In this document: positions 17,992-27,256 of the stretch, piece by piece
Layout of the letters: each line of letters opens with the position of its first letter
Position numbering within the stretch: position 1 is the first letter of the stretch
From: Candidatus Binatia bacterium
Lineage (GTDB): Bacteria; Desulfobacterota; Binatia; HRBIN30
NCBI GenBank assembly: GCA_023150935.1
Contig: JAKLJW010000001.1
Coordinates: 62,001-126,000 of the forward strand
Length of the DNA: 64,000 bases
Reading direction: 5' to 3'
Position numbers and translations under genes: made by a program
Notes under the pieces: generated by a model
What the model saw: only the letters and a program-made list of their open reading frames with translations
What the model was told of the DNA's origin: nothing
The model's database searches: none

Positions 17992-19178
17992 CGAGGCCGG
18001 CGGGTCGACAGCGCTGGGCCGCGGCGGCGCTGCCGGTGGATCTGGCCTGGCGGCAGCTCCGGCACGAGCCGCGCAAACTGATTGCCGGCGTCGCCGGGGT
18101 GGTGTTCGCCGTGGTGCTCATGCTCATGCAGTTCGGCTTCCGCGACGCGCTGTTCGACAGCGCCACCGCCGTGCAGCGCCAGATGTCGGGGGATCTGTTC
18201 ATCGTCCACCGGCAGAGCCAGACCCTGTGGCGCATGGCGCCGTTCTCCCGGCGGCGGGTATTTCAGGCCCTGGCGGTACCCGAGGTGGAGCGAGCCGGGT
18301 ACTTTTACGTGACCCTGGTCGATTGGCGAAATCCGTGGACCGGCCGGCACCGGCCCACGCTGATGTTCGGCATCGATCCGGCCGCCGGTCTGCTCGATCT
18401 CCCCGGGGTTCCGGAAAACCTCGGGGTTCTCAAGAACGAGGACGCGGTCATCTACGATGCGCACTCGCACGCGGAGTTCGGCCCCGTCGTCGAGACCCTG
18501 CTTGCGGGCCGTGCGTTGAGCGCCGAAGTGAACAACCGCAGAGTGGCGGTACGCGGGTTATTCCGGCTGGGGGCGTCGTTTGCCGCCGACGGCAACCTGG
18601 TGACCAGCCAGGAGAACTTTCTTCGCGTCGTCGCGGGTCGCACCCCGTCTCAGATCGACGTCGGCATTCTGCTGTTGAAGCCGGGCGCCGATCGCGCCGC
18701 GGTGCGCGACACCGTGCAACGGCTGCTGCCGGAAGACGTCGCGGTGGTGACGCGCGACGAGCTGGTGCGGCTCGAACGCGATTACTGGCAGACGTCGACG
18801 GGCGTCGGCTTCGTGTTCACCCTCGGGGCGATGATGGGATTCGTGGTCGGCGTGGTGATCGTGTACCAGATCCTTTTTACCGAGATCGCCAATCATCTCG
18901 GCCAGTATGCGACCCTCGCCGCCATGGGACATTCGCAGCGCTTCCTGCTCGGCATCGTCGCCGGCGCCGCGTCGATCCTGAGCGTCATGGGCTACGTCCC
19001 CGGTGTGCTGCTCTCTTTCGTGCTCTACCGCGTGACCGAAGGAGTTACGTTCCTCCCCATGACCCTGGGGATCGGCAAGCCCGCGACCGTGTTTGGCCTG
19101 ACCCTGCTGATGTGCGTGCTCTCCGGCGGCCTGGCGCTGCGCAAGCTGCGCGAGGCCGATCCGGCAGACTTGTTCTGA
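17988..19178 (+). CDS. DevC-type ABC transporter permease
   Basis: A 396-residue MacB/FtsX-like permease. It has a first transmembrane helix (about 35-55), a large periplasmic domain, and three C-terminal helices (VGFVFTLGAMMGFVVGVVIV, LGIVAGAASILSVMGYVPGV and FGLTLLMCVLSGGLAL). It ends KLREADPADLF, as expected for this family. ATG 17988 overlaps the adaptor stop (ATGA); an open frame further upstream is only a shadow of the adaptor gene. With the flanking genes it forms a tripartite exporter, with glycolipids, small lipids or drugs as possible substrates. Confidence 0.88.
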   Translation: MTRPAGRQRWAAAALPVDLAWRQLRHEPRKLIAGVAGVVFAVVLMLMQFGFRDALFDSATAVQRQMSGDLFIVHRQSQTLWRMAPFSRRRVFQALAVPEVERAGYFYVTLVDWRNPWTGRHRPTLMFGIDPAAGLLDLPGVPENLGVLKNEDAVIYDAHSHAEFGPVVETLLAGRALSAEVNNRRVAVRGLFRLGASFAADGNLVTSQENFLRVVAGRTPSQIDVGILLLKPGADRAAVRDTVQRLLPEDVAVVTRDELVRLERDYWQTSTGVGFVFTLGAMMGFVVGVVIVYQILFTEIANHLGQYATLAAMGHSQRFLLGIVAGAASILSVMGYVPGVLLSFVLYRVTEGVTFLPMTLGIGKPATVFGLTLLMCVLSGGLALRKLREADPADLF

Positions 19179-19187
19179 GGTGTACCG

Positions 19188-19868
19188 GTGACGGCCCCGG
19201 TGGTTGCGATCGACAGGGTGAGCCACTCTTACGGCGACGGTGTCGGCCGGAAGCGAATCCTCCACGACGTGTGCCTGGAGATCCCACCCGGCGAGATCGT
19301 TCTGCTGACCGGCCCGTCCGGGGCCGGTAAGTCGACGCTGCTGACACTGGTCGGCGGCTTACGTTCGGTGCAGGAGGGCAGCGTACGGGTCTTCGGTCAC
19401 GAGTTGCGCGGCGCCTCTGAGGAGTTGCGGCTCACCGTGCGCCGCCGCATCGGCTACATTTTCCAGGATCATAACCTGCTCCCGTTTCTGAGCGCCCGGC
19501 GTAACGTCGAGATGGCGCTGCACCTCGATCCGGACGCTGCGGGGACCGAGATTAAAGAGCGGGCGAAGACGATGCTGTCGGCGGTCGGACTGGAGCCGGA
19601 GATGGAGCGGGAGCCGGCTGCCCTCTCGGGGGGACAGAAACAGCGGGTTGCCATCGCCCGGGCTCTCGTGCACGGCCCCAATCTCGTCCTTGCCGACGAA
19701 CCGACGGCGGCGCTGGACCGCGTCAGCGGCCACCAGTGCGTCGATCTCATGCGGACCCTCGCCAAGCAGCAGCGATGTTCCATCCTGCTGGTCACGCACG
19801 ACAGTCGCATTCACGACATTGCCGATCGCGTCCTGCGCATCGAAGACGGTCAGATCGCGCCGACTTGA
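19188..19868 (+). CDS. DevA-type ABC transporter ATPase
   Basis: A 226-residue ATPase of the LolD/MacB class. Walker A GPSGAGKST near residue 45, the Q-loop FQDHNLLPF, signature LSGGQKQR, Walker B NLVLADEPTAALD and the switch His in VTHDSR are all intact. GTG 19188 has GAGGTG before it. It is the last gene of tetR-devBCA. It runs toward the convergent ArnT-like gene, with an 85-base gap that holds no clear terminator. Confidence 0.92.
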   Translation: MTAPVVAIDRVSHSYGDGVGRKRILHDVCLEIPPGEIVLLTGPSGAGKSTLLTLVGGLRSVQEGSVRVFGHELRGASEELRLTVRRRIGYIFQDHNLLPFLSARRNVEMALHLDPDAAGTEIKERAKTMLSAVGLEPEMEREPAALSGGQKQRVAIARALVHGPNLVLADEPTAALDRVSGHQCVDLMRTLAKQQRCSILLVTHDSRIHDIADRVLRIEDGQIAPT

Positions 19869-19953
19869 GGGGCGCCGCCCCGCGGACTCGGTGCATGGCA
19901 AGGAACGACGCGCGCCGAGCGACAACGGCGAACGACGACGCCGGCGCCGCGGC

Positions 19954-21756
19954 TTACCGGGCCGTGACGCGGCGCACCAGCATCAGCTTGTACGCCTCTC
20001 CCAGTGCGGCGTCGTCCGGTCGCAGCACCGGCTCGTAGCTGCGGCGCAGAGCCGCATCGCCCCCGGCCCAGTCGGCGCGGGTGATGACCAGATAGCGCGG
20101 ACCGCGGTCTGCCGTGCTGCCGGTGTACACTGGAATCGGGCGCCGCCAGTAGTACAGCACGGCGTAGCTGGGTGTACGGTAGAAGGCGACGCTCTCGCCG
20201 GCGGCGACGACGCGTTCGGCCCGGGCGACAAAGGTGCGGGCGCTTTCTTCGGTGGCGATCGTCGGCATCGCCACGACATTGGCGATGACGATGGCGGCTA
20301 CGGTGGTTGCAAGGAGGCCGCCGAAGGTCCCCACCCACCACCCGGCGCGCGCGGCGCGTACGCACATGCCTGCGCCCGCGAGGGCAACGGCCAGGGCACC
20401 GAAGAGCGCCGCCCCGCCACCGGCAAGTACGGCGGCGACGGCGGTGCCGTAAGGCGGCGAAGCGGCTGGCAGTAGGTGCTGCACCGCCACGCCGATCGGC
20501 AAGCCGAGCGCGGCGGCGGTACTGACCGCCGTGAGCGCCGCCACGGCCACGAACAACGCGGCCGCCGCCACCGCGAGCCCGCGCAGCAACCAGCGGTCGT
20601 CCGCCGCCGCCCGCTGCTGCTCCTCGAGCTGCCACGCGACCAGCAGCGCGATCGCCGGGTACAGACCGAGCAAGTACACGCCTCGCTTGCTGACCGCGAC
20701 GGCGTACAGCGCGAAGACCAATACCGCCCACACGCCGCAATAAATTGCCGGGTGATCCCGAGTCAGAGTCGCGCGGTTATGCCAGAGGCGAGACAGAACC
20801 CCGGGCAGGAACACCGTCCACGGCAGGAAACCGAGCAGCAACACCCCCGCCAACCACAACGCGGTATGGCGATGCCCCTGATAATCCCCGGGCCCGGGAT
20901 CGGCGTCGAAGACACGGAACACGTTCTCGCGCAGAATGTGCTGCACGAAGAAGTCTCGTCCCTCCCGATGCGCGGCGAGCGCGTACCAGCAACCCGCGAG
21001 CACGGCAACGACCAGCACGCCGCGCAGCAGACGCATGCGCAGCAGCGGAGAAAAGTCGCGCCGCACTGCCATAGAGGCCAGCGCGACCGCACCCGGCAGG
21101 ACGATCCCGACGGGTCCCTTGGCCAGAGTCGCGAAGGCGATGCCCAGGTACAGCGGCACCAGCCAGCGACCCGATCCGCTGCGGACGAAGAACAGCCAGG
21201 AGAGGAAAGCCGCCTCGAGGCCGACGGTCAGCGCCATATCGACGCGGGCCGTGGTGGCCGCGCGGACCCACTCGAAGCTGGTGGCCAGCGTCAGGGCCGC
21301 GACCACCCCCGCGCGTGCGCCCCACAGCGCGGCCCCCGTTACGTAAATCGCGAGTATGCCTGCCAGCGAGAGCAGCGCCGACGGCAACCGCGCGCTCCAT
21401 TCGTCCGTAGTGCCGCGCGCGAGGGCAACCAGCGCTCCGAGCCAGTGGAACAGTGGAGGCTTCGAGGGGATCTCGACCTCGTTGACCCGTGGCAAGACCC
21501 AGTTGCCGGTCAGCAGAATCTCCCGCACGACGAGCGCTTCGCGCGGCTCGCCCTTGGTGTGAAACGGGATCCCGGCCGGGCCCCACAGGGTGACGAGCGC
21601 CCACACGGCGAGTACGAGCGCGGCGCCGAGGGCGGTAGTGGCAGCTCCGAAGCGCGGCCCCGATTCGGTTGCCGACTCCGCTGCCGGAGCGGTCGCGGAT
21701 GCGCCGGGCGGAGATTCAGCCGGCGTCGCGCTCGGATCCGGGGAAGTTGACGACAA
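19954..21756 (-). CDS. ArnT-like membrane glycosyltransferase (second copy)
   Basis: A 600-residue polytopic GT-C enzyme of the ArnT/PMT superfamily. After a disordered Ala/Pro/Ser-rich N-terminus and the first helix come the family's periplasmic loop residues (TKGEPREALVVREI, EIPSKPPLFHWL). About eleven further helices and a soluble C-terminal domain follow. ArnT enzymes move aminoarabinose from undecaprenyl phosphate to lipid A. It starts with TTG 21756, supported by GAGGAAGG five bases upstream, and overlaps the first arnT by 41 bases. Its substrate may differ, since the loop has GEPRE where copy one has DPDEAR. Confidence 0.8.
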   Translation of the reverse strand: MSSTSPDPSATPAESPPGASATAPAAESATESGPRFGAATTALGAALVLAVWALVTLWGPAGIPFHTKGEPREALVVREILLTGNWVLPRVNEVEIPSKPPLFHWLGALVALARGTTDEWSARLPSALLSLAGILAIYVTGAALWGARAGVVAALTLATSFEWVRAATTARVDMALTVGLEAAFLSWLFFVRSGSGRWLVPLYLGIAFATLAKGPVGIVLPGAVALASMAVRRDFSPLLRMRLLRGVLVVAVLAGCWYALAAHREGRDFFVQHILRENVFRVFDADPGPGDYQGHRHTALWLAGVLLLGFLPWTVFLPGVLSRLWHNRATLTRDHPAIYCGVWAVLVFALYAVAVSKRGVYLLGLYPAIALLVAWQLEEQQRAAADDRWLLRGLAVAAAALFVAVAALTAVSTAAALGLPIGVAVQHLLPAASPPYGTAVAAVLAGGGAALFGALAVALAGAGMCVRAARAGWWVGTFGGLLATTVAAIVIANVVAMPTIATEESARTFVARAERVVAAGESVAFYRTPSYAVLYYWRRPIPVYTGSTADRGPRYLVITRADWAGGDAALRRSYEPVLRPDDAALGEAYKLMLVRRVTAR

Positions 21757-23449
21757 GGACCTTCCTCTGTTCGGCGGCGATCTCGCGCGGCGGCGGGTCG
21801 AGCAGCGGCGCGAGTTCCTCGAGCTCGTGGCGGTTGATGTTCAGGAATATCCGGCGGCCCGAGGCCCAGGCCTTCACGAGGTCTTCGTTGGTCGGCCAGA
21901 AAAAGGGCTGGCCCTCCGGTAAGCGGCGCCCGAAGTCGAGCTCGCCGTCGGCAAGCACCTGAATCACCCGCCGCTGCGAATACAGGGTGATGCTGTGTGC
22001 GTAATGGCGGTACCCTACGACCAGATCCTCGGGCGCGGCCTGCTCCTTGACGATGCGGCCAATCCGCGGGTAGCTGTTTGCCAGCGCACGCCCGGCCAGC
22101 GTCGCGGGTTGGAAGATCAGAACGCCGAGCAACATGACGGCAAGACTCGCCTCCGCGCTGCGGCGCAGGGTGGCGAGGCTGGCGATGGCCGTGACCAGAA
22201 CGATCGGCGTACTCGAGGCCAGAGCAGCCAGCACCGTTTCGCTGCGCCAGTCGTCGAGGAATTCGTCGGCTACAATCCCGCCCACGAGCGCGACGGCCGC
22301 GAAGACGATGACCGACACCAGTGCCCGCCGCAGCACGTCGACCCGACCGGCGTCGAGCAGGCCGCGGACGAAACGCGCCAGTAACACCGCCGCCGGGCAG
22401 ACCATGGGTAGGATGTACGTCCCCAGCTTGGAGCCCGACGCACTGAAGAAGCCGAACGTCACCGCGGCCCAGACGACAAGGTAGAGCGTGCCGGCGGAGA
22501 CCCGCAGCGCCGCCAGCCGCCGCAGCGCCTGCCAGACCGGCCCCGGCGCGTACGCCGCCAGGAGTGTCCACGGCAGCATCCCGCCAAGCAGGATCGGCAC
22601 GAAGAACCACAGCGGCTGGTGGTGTTCGCGCGGCTCGAGGTAACGCGCCAGATGCTGCTTGACGACGAAGAAGTGGACGAACTCGGGATTGCGCGCGCTG
22701 ACCAGCACGAACCACGGCATGCTCACGACGAGAAATGCCGCGATGCCCAGCGGTGACACCAGCCAGCGCAGTCCGCGCCACTCGCCGCGCAGGAGCAGGA
22801 AGAGCACGACCGTGCCGCCGTTCAACACCGCGGCGACGGGTCCCTTGACGAGCACGGCCAGCGCCGTGGCGACGTAGAAAGCCACCAGCCACTCGCGCCG
22901 CCGCTGCGGTAGCGCATAAGCCAACCAGAAGGCGCCGAGGGCGAGGTTCATGAGTCCGCTCAACGGCATGTCGAGGGTCAGGAACTGGCCGATACCGAAA
23001 TAGTACGGCGAGGCCGCGAGAATTGCCGCCGACAGAGCGCCGACCCGGGGGCCGTAAATCAATCGGCCGACCACGCCGGCGACGGCGATGCCGAGGAAGG
23101 CGAACAGCACCGGCCACAGACGCGCGACGAAATCGCTGCGGCCGAGGAGCCGGAAGCTTGCCGCGGTCAGCCAGTAGAACAGCGGCGGTTTCTCGAAGTA
23201 CTTGAAGTAGTTCAGGCGCGGCGTGACGTAATCGCCGGACTCGTTCATCTCGCGCGGGATCTCCGCGTAACGGGCCTCGTCCGGGTCGGACAGCGAGTAC
23301 CGCCCGATGGTGCCGAGGTAGGTGGCGCCGATTACGATTGCGAACAGGATAATCAGCCAGCGAGGGATCGGGCGCGGTCCCCGGATGGCTTCCCGGCTTT
23401 CGATTCCGGGTGCGGCGTTTCGGATCTCGGCGGCGGGTCTCGCGCTCAT
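21716..23449 (-). CDS. arnT: ArnT-like aminoarabinose transferase (first copy)
   Basis: A 577-residue inner-membrane GT-C enzyme. The conserved first periplasmic loop reads SLSDPDEARYAEIPREMNES, then FEKPPLFYWLTAASFRLLG, close to ArnT of enterobacteria (DETRYAEI, YFEKP). About eleven helices and a C-terminal soluble domain follow. The expected reaction is transfer of L-Ara4N (or a related sugar) from undecaprenyl phosphate to lipid A phosphate, lowering negative charge. ATG 23449 lies seven bases after arnD. Placement after arnC, arnA and arnD homologues strongly supports this assignment. Confidence 0.85.
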   Translation of the reverse strand: MSARPAAEIRNAAPGIESREAIRGPRPIPRWLIILFAIVIGATYLGTIGRYSLSDPDEARYAEIPREMNESGDYVTPRLNYFKYFEKPPLFYWLTAASFRLLGRSDFVARLWPVLFAFLGIAVAGVVGRLIYGPRVGALSAAILAASPYYFGIGQFLTLDMPLSGLMNLALGAFWLAYALPQRRREWLVAFYVATALAVLVKGPVAAVLNGGTVVLFLLLRGEWRGLRWLVSPLGIAAFLVVSMPWFVLVSARNPEFVHFFVVKQHLARYLEPREHHQPLWFFVPILLGGMLPWTLLAAYAPGPVWQALRRLAALRVSAGTLYLVVWAAVTFGFFSASGSKLGTYILPMVCPAAVLLARFVRGLLDAGRVDVLRRALVSVIVFAAVALVGGIVADEFLDDWRSETVLAALASSTPIVLVTAIASLATLRRSAEASLAVMLLGVLIFQPATLAGRALANSYPRIGRIVKEQAAPEDLVVGYRHYAHSITLYSQRRVIQVLADGELDFGRRLPEGQPFFWPTNEDLVKAWASGRRIFLNINRHELEELAPLLDPPPREIAAEQRKVLVVNFPGSERDAG

Positions 23450-23456
23450 GAGGTGT

Positions 23457-24362
23457 CTATTCCTGTACGGGTCCCTGCTGCGCCACGGTGCCGTGACGGC
23501 CCTCGATCGGGCCGGGGACGACCGTGGCAACGGGCAGCGCACGCAGGCCGCGGGCGATGTCGATCAGGCGATGCACCGGCACCTGGGGGCGGACGGCGGT
23601 GAGGAAGGCGCGCAGGTGCGCGAGCTGACCGATGCCCTCCATCTCGGCATGCGCCGTGTACACGTTGAGGCCGGGGCGGAGTTGGGCGGCGTAATAGCGC
23701 GCGACCTCGTGTGGACTGGTGCCGATCGTTCCGTAGGTCTCGTCGAGTGTGAGCAGGGTTGTCGGTAGCTCCGGAGTGCGGAAGCGAACGCCGTCCATCT
23801 CCGGTAGAAACGGCGCGCGGCCGCGCGTGTCGCTGTGGTAGGCGAGGCCGAGGGCGTCCTCGGCGGCAAGGCTGGTTGCAGTGCACTGCCAGCCGGGGGC
23901 GCCGAAGGCGAGTGGGGGGGTGCCGAGGATCTCTTCGTACACGCCCCGGGCCCGCTGCAGTTCCGCGGCGACGGCGGCTGCCGACAGTCGCGGCAGCCGG
24001 TCCTGCCAGTAGACGTGATCGTAGCCGTGCATCGCGATTTCGTGGCCTTCGGCGGCAGCGCGCCGCAGCACCTCGCGGCCCGAGCTGGCGATCTGCGGAC
24101 CGGGAAGCAACGTGCCGTAGAGCACGGTGCGCCAGCCGTAGGTGGAGACCGCCCGGGTCCGGCGCATCTTGGCGAGAAATCCGGGCCGGAAGAGGCGGCG
24201 GATCGCGCGCCCCGAATGGTCGGGACCGCAGGCAACGAAGAAGCTGGCGCGCAGTCCGAGGTCGTCGAACAGGCGCAGCAGGGCGGGTACGCCGTTGCGC
24301 AGACCTGCGTAGGTGCAGACGTCGACTTTCAAGCCGAGCTCGGCGCCGGCAACGACGCTCAT
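23457..24362 (-). CDS. arnD: ArnD-like deformylase (polysaccharide deacetylase fold)
   Basis: A 301-residue NodB-fold enzyme. Alignment by eye to ArnD is strong: LKVDVCTYAGLRNGVPALL, YGWRTVLYGTLLPG, MHGYDHVYWQ, FGAPGWQCT, YHSDTRGRAPF and VYTAHAEMEG all have counterparts. ArnD removes the formyl group from undecaprenyl-phosphate-formyl-aminoarabinose. ATG 24362 overlaps the epimerase stop (ATGA); the much longer open frame is a shadow. One oddity: the metal-site motif D-V-D of ArnD reads D-V-C here. Confidence 0.86.
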   Translation of the reverse strand: MSVVAGAELGLKVDVCTYAGLRNGVPALLRLFDDLGLRASFFVACGPDHSGRAIRRLFRPGFLAKMRRTRAVSTYGWRTVLYGTLLPGPQIASSGREVLRRAAAEGHEIAMHGYDHVYWQDRLPRLSAAAVAAELQRARGVYEEILGTPPLAFGAPGWQCTATSLAAEDALGLAYHSDTRGRAPFLPEMDGVRFRTPELPTTLLTLDETYGTIGTSPHEVARYYAAQLRPGLNVYTAHAEMEGIGQLAHLRAFLTAVRPQVPVHRLIDIARGLRALPVATVVPGPIEGRHGTVAQQGPVQE

Positions 24363-25318
24363 CTTTGCGTCGTGCGGAACCACTCGATCGTCTTGCGCAA
24401 GCCCTCGACCAGCGGCGTCTCGGCGCGGACGCCGAGGATGGTTTCCATACGGGCGACGTCGGGAACCCGGCGAGGGATGTCTTCGTAGCTGGCGCCGTAC
24501 ACCGACTCCTGGCTGACGAACTTGATCGTCGAACGGGAGTCGCCGGCTTCGATCATGGCTTTGGCGAGGTCCAGGACGGTCGTCTCGACGTTGGTGCCGA
24601 TGTTGAATACCTGACCGTCGGTGCCGGGCGCGATGCCGGCTGCCATGGTGGCACGGATGCAGTCGTCGATGTACGTGAAGCAGCGGGTTTGCGCGCCGTC
24701 GCCGATGACGGTCAGGGGCTCGTTGCGCAGCATCTGGCCCATGAAGATCGTGATGATGCGACCGACGTCGAGCCGATCGAGTCGCGGCCCGTAGACGTTG
24801 AAATAGCGGGTGATGGTAACCGGGAGACCCATGTGTCCGTAGGCGAAGCAGAAGTGCTCGCCGACGGCCTTCGAGGTCGAGTAGCACCAGCGATCGATGC
24901 GCGTGGAGCCGAGGACACGGTCGTCGTCCTCGCTCCACGGTACCTTCGGATTGCGGCCGTACACCTCCGAGGTGGAGCCGAAGACCACCTTCTTCTGGTG
25001 TTTGAAGGCCAGCTTGAGGACATTCTGCACGCCGTTGACGTTGACGTTGAGCACCTCGTACGGATCGCCGACGTAATGCTCGACGCCGACCACCGCGGCC
25101 AGGTGGTAGACGAGATCGCACTTGGCGATCAGGCCCTCGAGGATCTCGAGGTTGAAGATGCTGTCGCGCACGTAATGGAACAGCGGATTGCCCATCAGGT
25201 GCCTGGTCTTGATGACGCTGCCGGTGTCGATGATGAACACCTCGTCGCCGCGGGCCACGAACGCATCTGCGAGGTGCGAGCCCACGAATCCTCCGCCGCC
25301 GGTGATCAGAACCTTCAC
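24359..25318 (-). CDS. NAD-dependent epimerase/decarboxylase (stand-alone ArnA C-terminal half-like)
   Basis: A 319-residue extended SDR. It has GGGGFVGSHL for NAD, HLAAVVGVEHYV, the catalytic STSEVYG and YSTSK, and FNVYGPRLDRLDVGRIIT. Its C-terminus (VYGASYEDIPRRVPD) resembles the GYQDVEHRKP region of the ArnA UDP-glucuronate decarboxylase half. GTG 25318 overlaps the formyltransferase stop (GTGA). The context of arnC, arnA-N, arnD and arnT supports a role in making the UDP-4-keto-pentose precursor. A UDP-glucose 4-epimerase-like activity cannot be ruled out from sequence alone. Confidence 0.8.
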   Translation of the reverse strand: MKVLITGGGGFVGSHLADAFVARGDEVFIIDTGSVIKTRHLMGNPLFHYVRDSIFNLEILEGLIAKCDLVYHLAAVVGVEHYVGDPYEVLNVNVNGVQNVLKLAFKHQKKVVFGSTSEVYGRNPKVPWSEDDDRVLGSTRIDRWCYSTSKAVGEHFCFAYGHMGLPVTITRYFNVYGPRLDRLDVGRIITIFMGQMLRNEPLTVIGDGAQTRCFTYIDDCIRATMAAGIAPGTDGQVFNIGTNVETTVLDLAKAMIEAGDSRSTIKFVSQESVYGASYEDIPRRVPDVARMETILGVRAETPLVEGLRKTIEWFRTTQR

Positions 25319-26238
25319 TGTAGTCTCACTCCCTCCCGGACGGCGTGGTGCGCCGCCCATTCGCTTCCCGACATTTCCGCACCCGCCGCGAGCTGGACAC
25401 GTGCGAGCGTTACCGTTCCGCTACCGGCCTGTACCGCCAGGGTCGGGCTTACCTGCAGCACCGTGCCCGGGGCGGTCGCGCCGCGGCGCCCGTCGTGGTG
25501 ACCGGCCGCCCAGACGAACAGCTTTTGCCCGTTCCACGAGGTGAAGGCCCCGGGGTACGGGTGGGTTACGGCGCGCACGAGGTTGTACACCTGACGCGCG
25601 GTTACGTTCCAGTCGATGCGGCCGTCGGCCGGCTTGCGGCCGCCGAAGTAGGTTGCCGCGGCGTGGTCCTGCGGGCGGCGCGGCGCCGTGCCGGCACAGA
25701 GGGCAGGGTAGACCTCGCGCAGCAGTTCCGCGGCGGCGGCGGTCAGTTTGCGAAGCAGGGTGAGCGCGGTGTCGTCGTCGGCGATGGGGATGGCGCGCTG
25801 GGCGACGATATCCCCGTGGTCCGGTTTGCCGTCCATGTAGTGCAACGTGACGCCGGTCTGCGTCTCGCCGTTGACGAGCACCCAGTTCACCGGCGCGCGG
25901 CCGCGGTATCTGGGCAGCAGCGAACCGTGCATGTTCAGTGCCCCGCGCGGGGCGAGCGCGAGCAGTTCGGGACGGAGCAGTTTGCGGTAGTAGAAGGAGA
26001 AGATGACCTGCGGGGCGAGCGCCGCGATGCGGTCGATCCACTCCGGAGTGTTGACGTCGTCGGGCGCGAACGCGGGGACGCCGTGGGCTTCGGCCAGGGG
26101 GCGTACCGAATGGAACCAGACGTTTTCTCCGGGGTCGTCTTCGTGGGTGAACACGGCCGCGACGTCGGCGGCGGCGCGGAACAGCTCGGCGAGGCAGGCG
26201 TAGCCGACGTCGTGGTACGCGAAGACCACCACACGCAT
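25315..26238 (-). CDS. arnA: ArnA-type formyltransferase (stand-alone N-terminal half)
   Basis: A 307-residue formyltransferase matching the N-terminal half of ArnA much more closely than Fmt: VVVFAYHDVGYACL, FTHEDDPGENVWF, VIFSFYYRKLL, NMHGSLLPRYRGRAPVNWVL and GETQTGVTLHYM. It would N-formylate UDP-L-Ara4N. In enterobacteria this domain is fused to the decarboxylase; here the two are separate overlapping genes. ATG 26238 is four bases after arnC; the ribosome site is weak, so translation may be coupled. Confidence 0.9.
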   Translation of the reverse strand: MRVVVFAYHDVGYACLAELFRAAADVAAVFTHEDDPGENVWFHSVRPLAEAHGVPAFAPDDVNTPEWIDRIAALAPQVIFSFYYRKLLRPELLALAPRGALNMHGSLLPRYRGRAPVNWVLVNGETQTGVTLHYMDGKPDHGDIVAQRAIPIADDDTALTLLRKLTAAAAELLREVYPALCAGTAPRRPQDHAAATYFGGRKPADGRIDWNVTARQVYNLVRAVTHPYPGAFTSWNGQKLFVWAAGHHDGRRGATAPGTVLQVSPTLAVQAGSGTVTLARVQLAAGAEMSGSEWAAHHAVREGVRLQ

Positions 26239-26242
26239 CGAT

Positions 26243-27256
26243 TCACCGGCCCTGCTGGTGAATCGCCCGGATCCGATAGGTCGGGCGCCGGCGCACTTCG
26301 AGGTAGATGCGGCCAACGTACTCGCCGACGATGCCGACGGCGAGTATCAGCAACCCGATGAACACGAAGAGAATCGCGAACAGCGTAAACACGCCCTCGA
26401 CTTCCGGGCCGACGAACAGGCGGCGCACGAACAGAAAGCCGCCGAAGCCGACGCCGGCGGCGGCGACGAGCATGCCGACCAGGCTGACGAACTGAATCGG
26501 CAGCAGCGAGAATCCGGTGAGCAGATCGAAGGTGAGGCGCAGGAGTTTCAGCAGGCCGTACTTCGAGGCGCCGCCGAAGCGGTCGGAATGCCCGACCTCG
26601 ATTTCGGCGGTGCGTTTCGCCAACGAGTTAGCCAGCGCCGGGATGAAACTCGACCGTTCGTCGCAGTCGAGAATCTGACTGACGATGGAGCGACGATAGG
26701 CGCGCAGCATGCATCCGTAGTCCTTCATCGTCACCCCGACCGCCATCGAGGTCATGTGGTTGATGGCCCTGGAGGCCACGCGGCGAAACAGCGGATCGTG
26801 CCGCTCCTCGCGCCAGCCGCCGACCACTTCGTACCCCTCGTCGATCTTCGCGAGCAGTTGGGGGATTTCTTCCGGAGGGTTTTGCAGGTCGGCGTCGAGG
26901 GTGACGACCACGGCGCCGGTGGAGGCGGCGAACCCGGCGAGGACGGCGGCGTGCTGTCCGAAGTTGCGGGTCAGTTCGACCACCCCGACGTGTGGGTCCT
27001 CCGCGGCGAGCTGCCGCAGGATGTCGAGCGAGCCGTCGCTGCTGCCGTCGTCGACGTACCAGACCTCGTATGGCCGCTCGCGGGCTTTCATGACGGTCGT
27101 CAGCCGGCGATGAAGGGTGGGAAGGTTTTCGCGTTCGTTGAACACCGGCAGAACGACGGACACGAGGCCGTCGACCGACGGCGCCACGGTCGGCGATCGC
27201 GACGCGTCGTCGCGGGGTATGGCCGCAACCTGTGCACTCATGGAAGGCCCGCTCAT
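26243..27256 (-). CDS. arnC: ArnC-like undecaprenyl-phosphate 4-deoxy-4-formamido-L-arabinose transferase
   Basis: A 337-residue GT2 enzyme. It has VSVVLPVFNERENLP, VDDGSSDGS, RNFGQHAAVLAGF, TLDADLQNPPEEIPQL and KDYGCMLRAYRR, then two C-terminal membrane helices and EYVGRIYLEVRRRP. These segments match ArnC closely. The enzyme loads formyl-aminoarabinose on undecaprenyl phosphate on the cytosolic face. ATG 27256 or ATG 27241 could be the start; both lie in or next to a hairpin. It is the first biosynthetic gene after the regulator, 58 bases downstream of it. Confidence 0.9.
   Translation of the reverse strand: MSGPSMSAQVAAIPRDDASRSPTVAPSVDGLVSVVLPVFNERENLPTLHRRLTTVMKARERPYEVWYVDDGSSDGSLDILRQLAAEDPHVGVVELTRNFGQHAAVLAGFAASTGAVVVTLDADLQNPPEEIPQLLAKIDEGYEVVGGWREERHDPLFRRVASRAINHMTSMAVGVTMKDYGCMLRAYRRSIVSQILDCDERSSFIPALANSLAKRTAEIEVGHSDRFGGASKYGLLKLLRLTFDLLTGFSLLPIQFVSLVGMLVAAAGVGFGGFLFVRRLFVGPEVEGVFTLFAILFVFIGLLILAVGIVGEYVGRIYLEVRRRPTYRIRAIHQQGR

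Noticed and set aside
24363-25121. Upstream extension of arnD
   Set aside because: It is the shifted reading of the epimerase gene; similarity to ArnD starts at ATG 24362.
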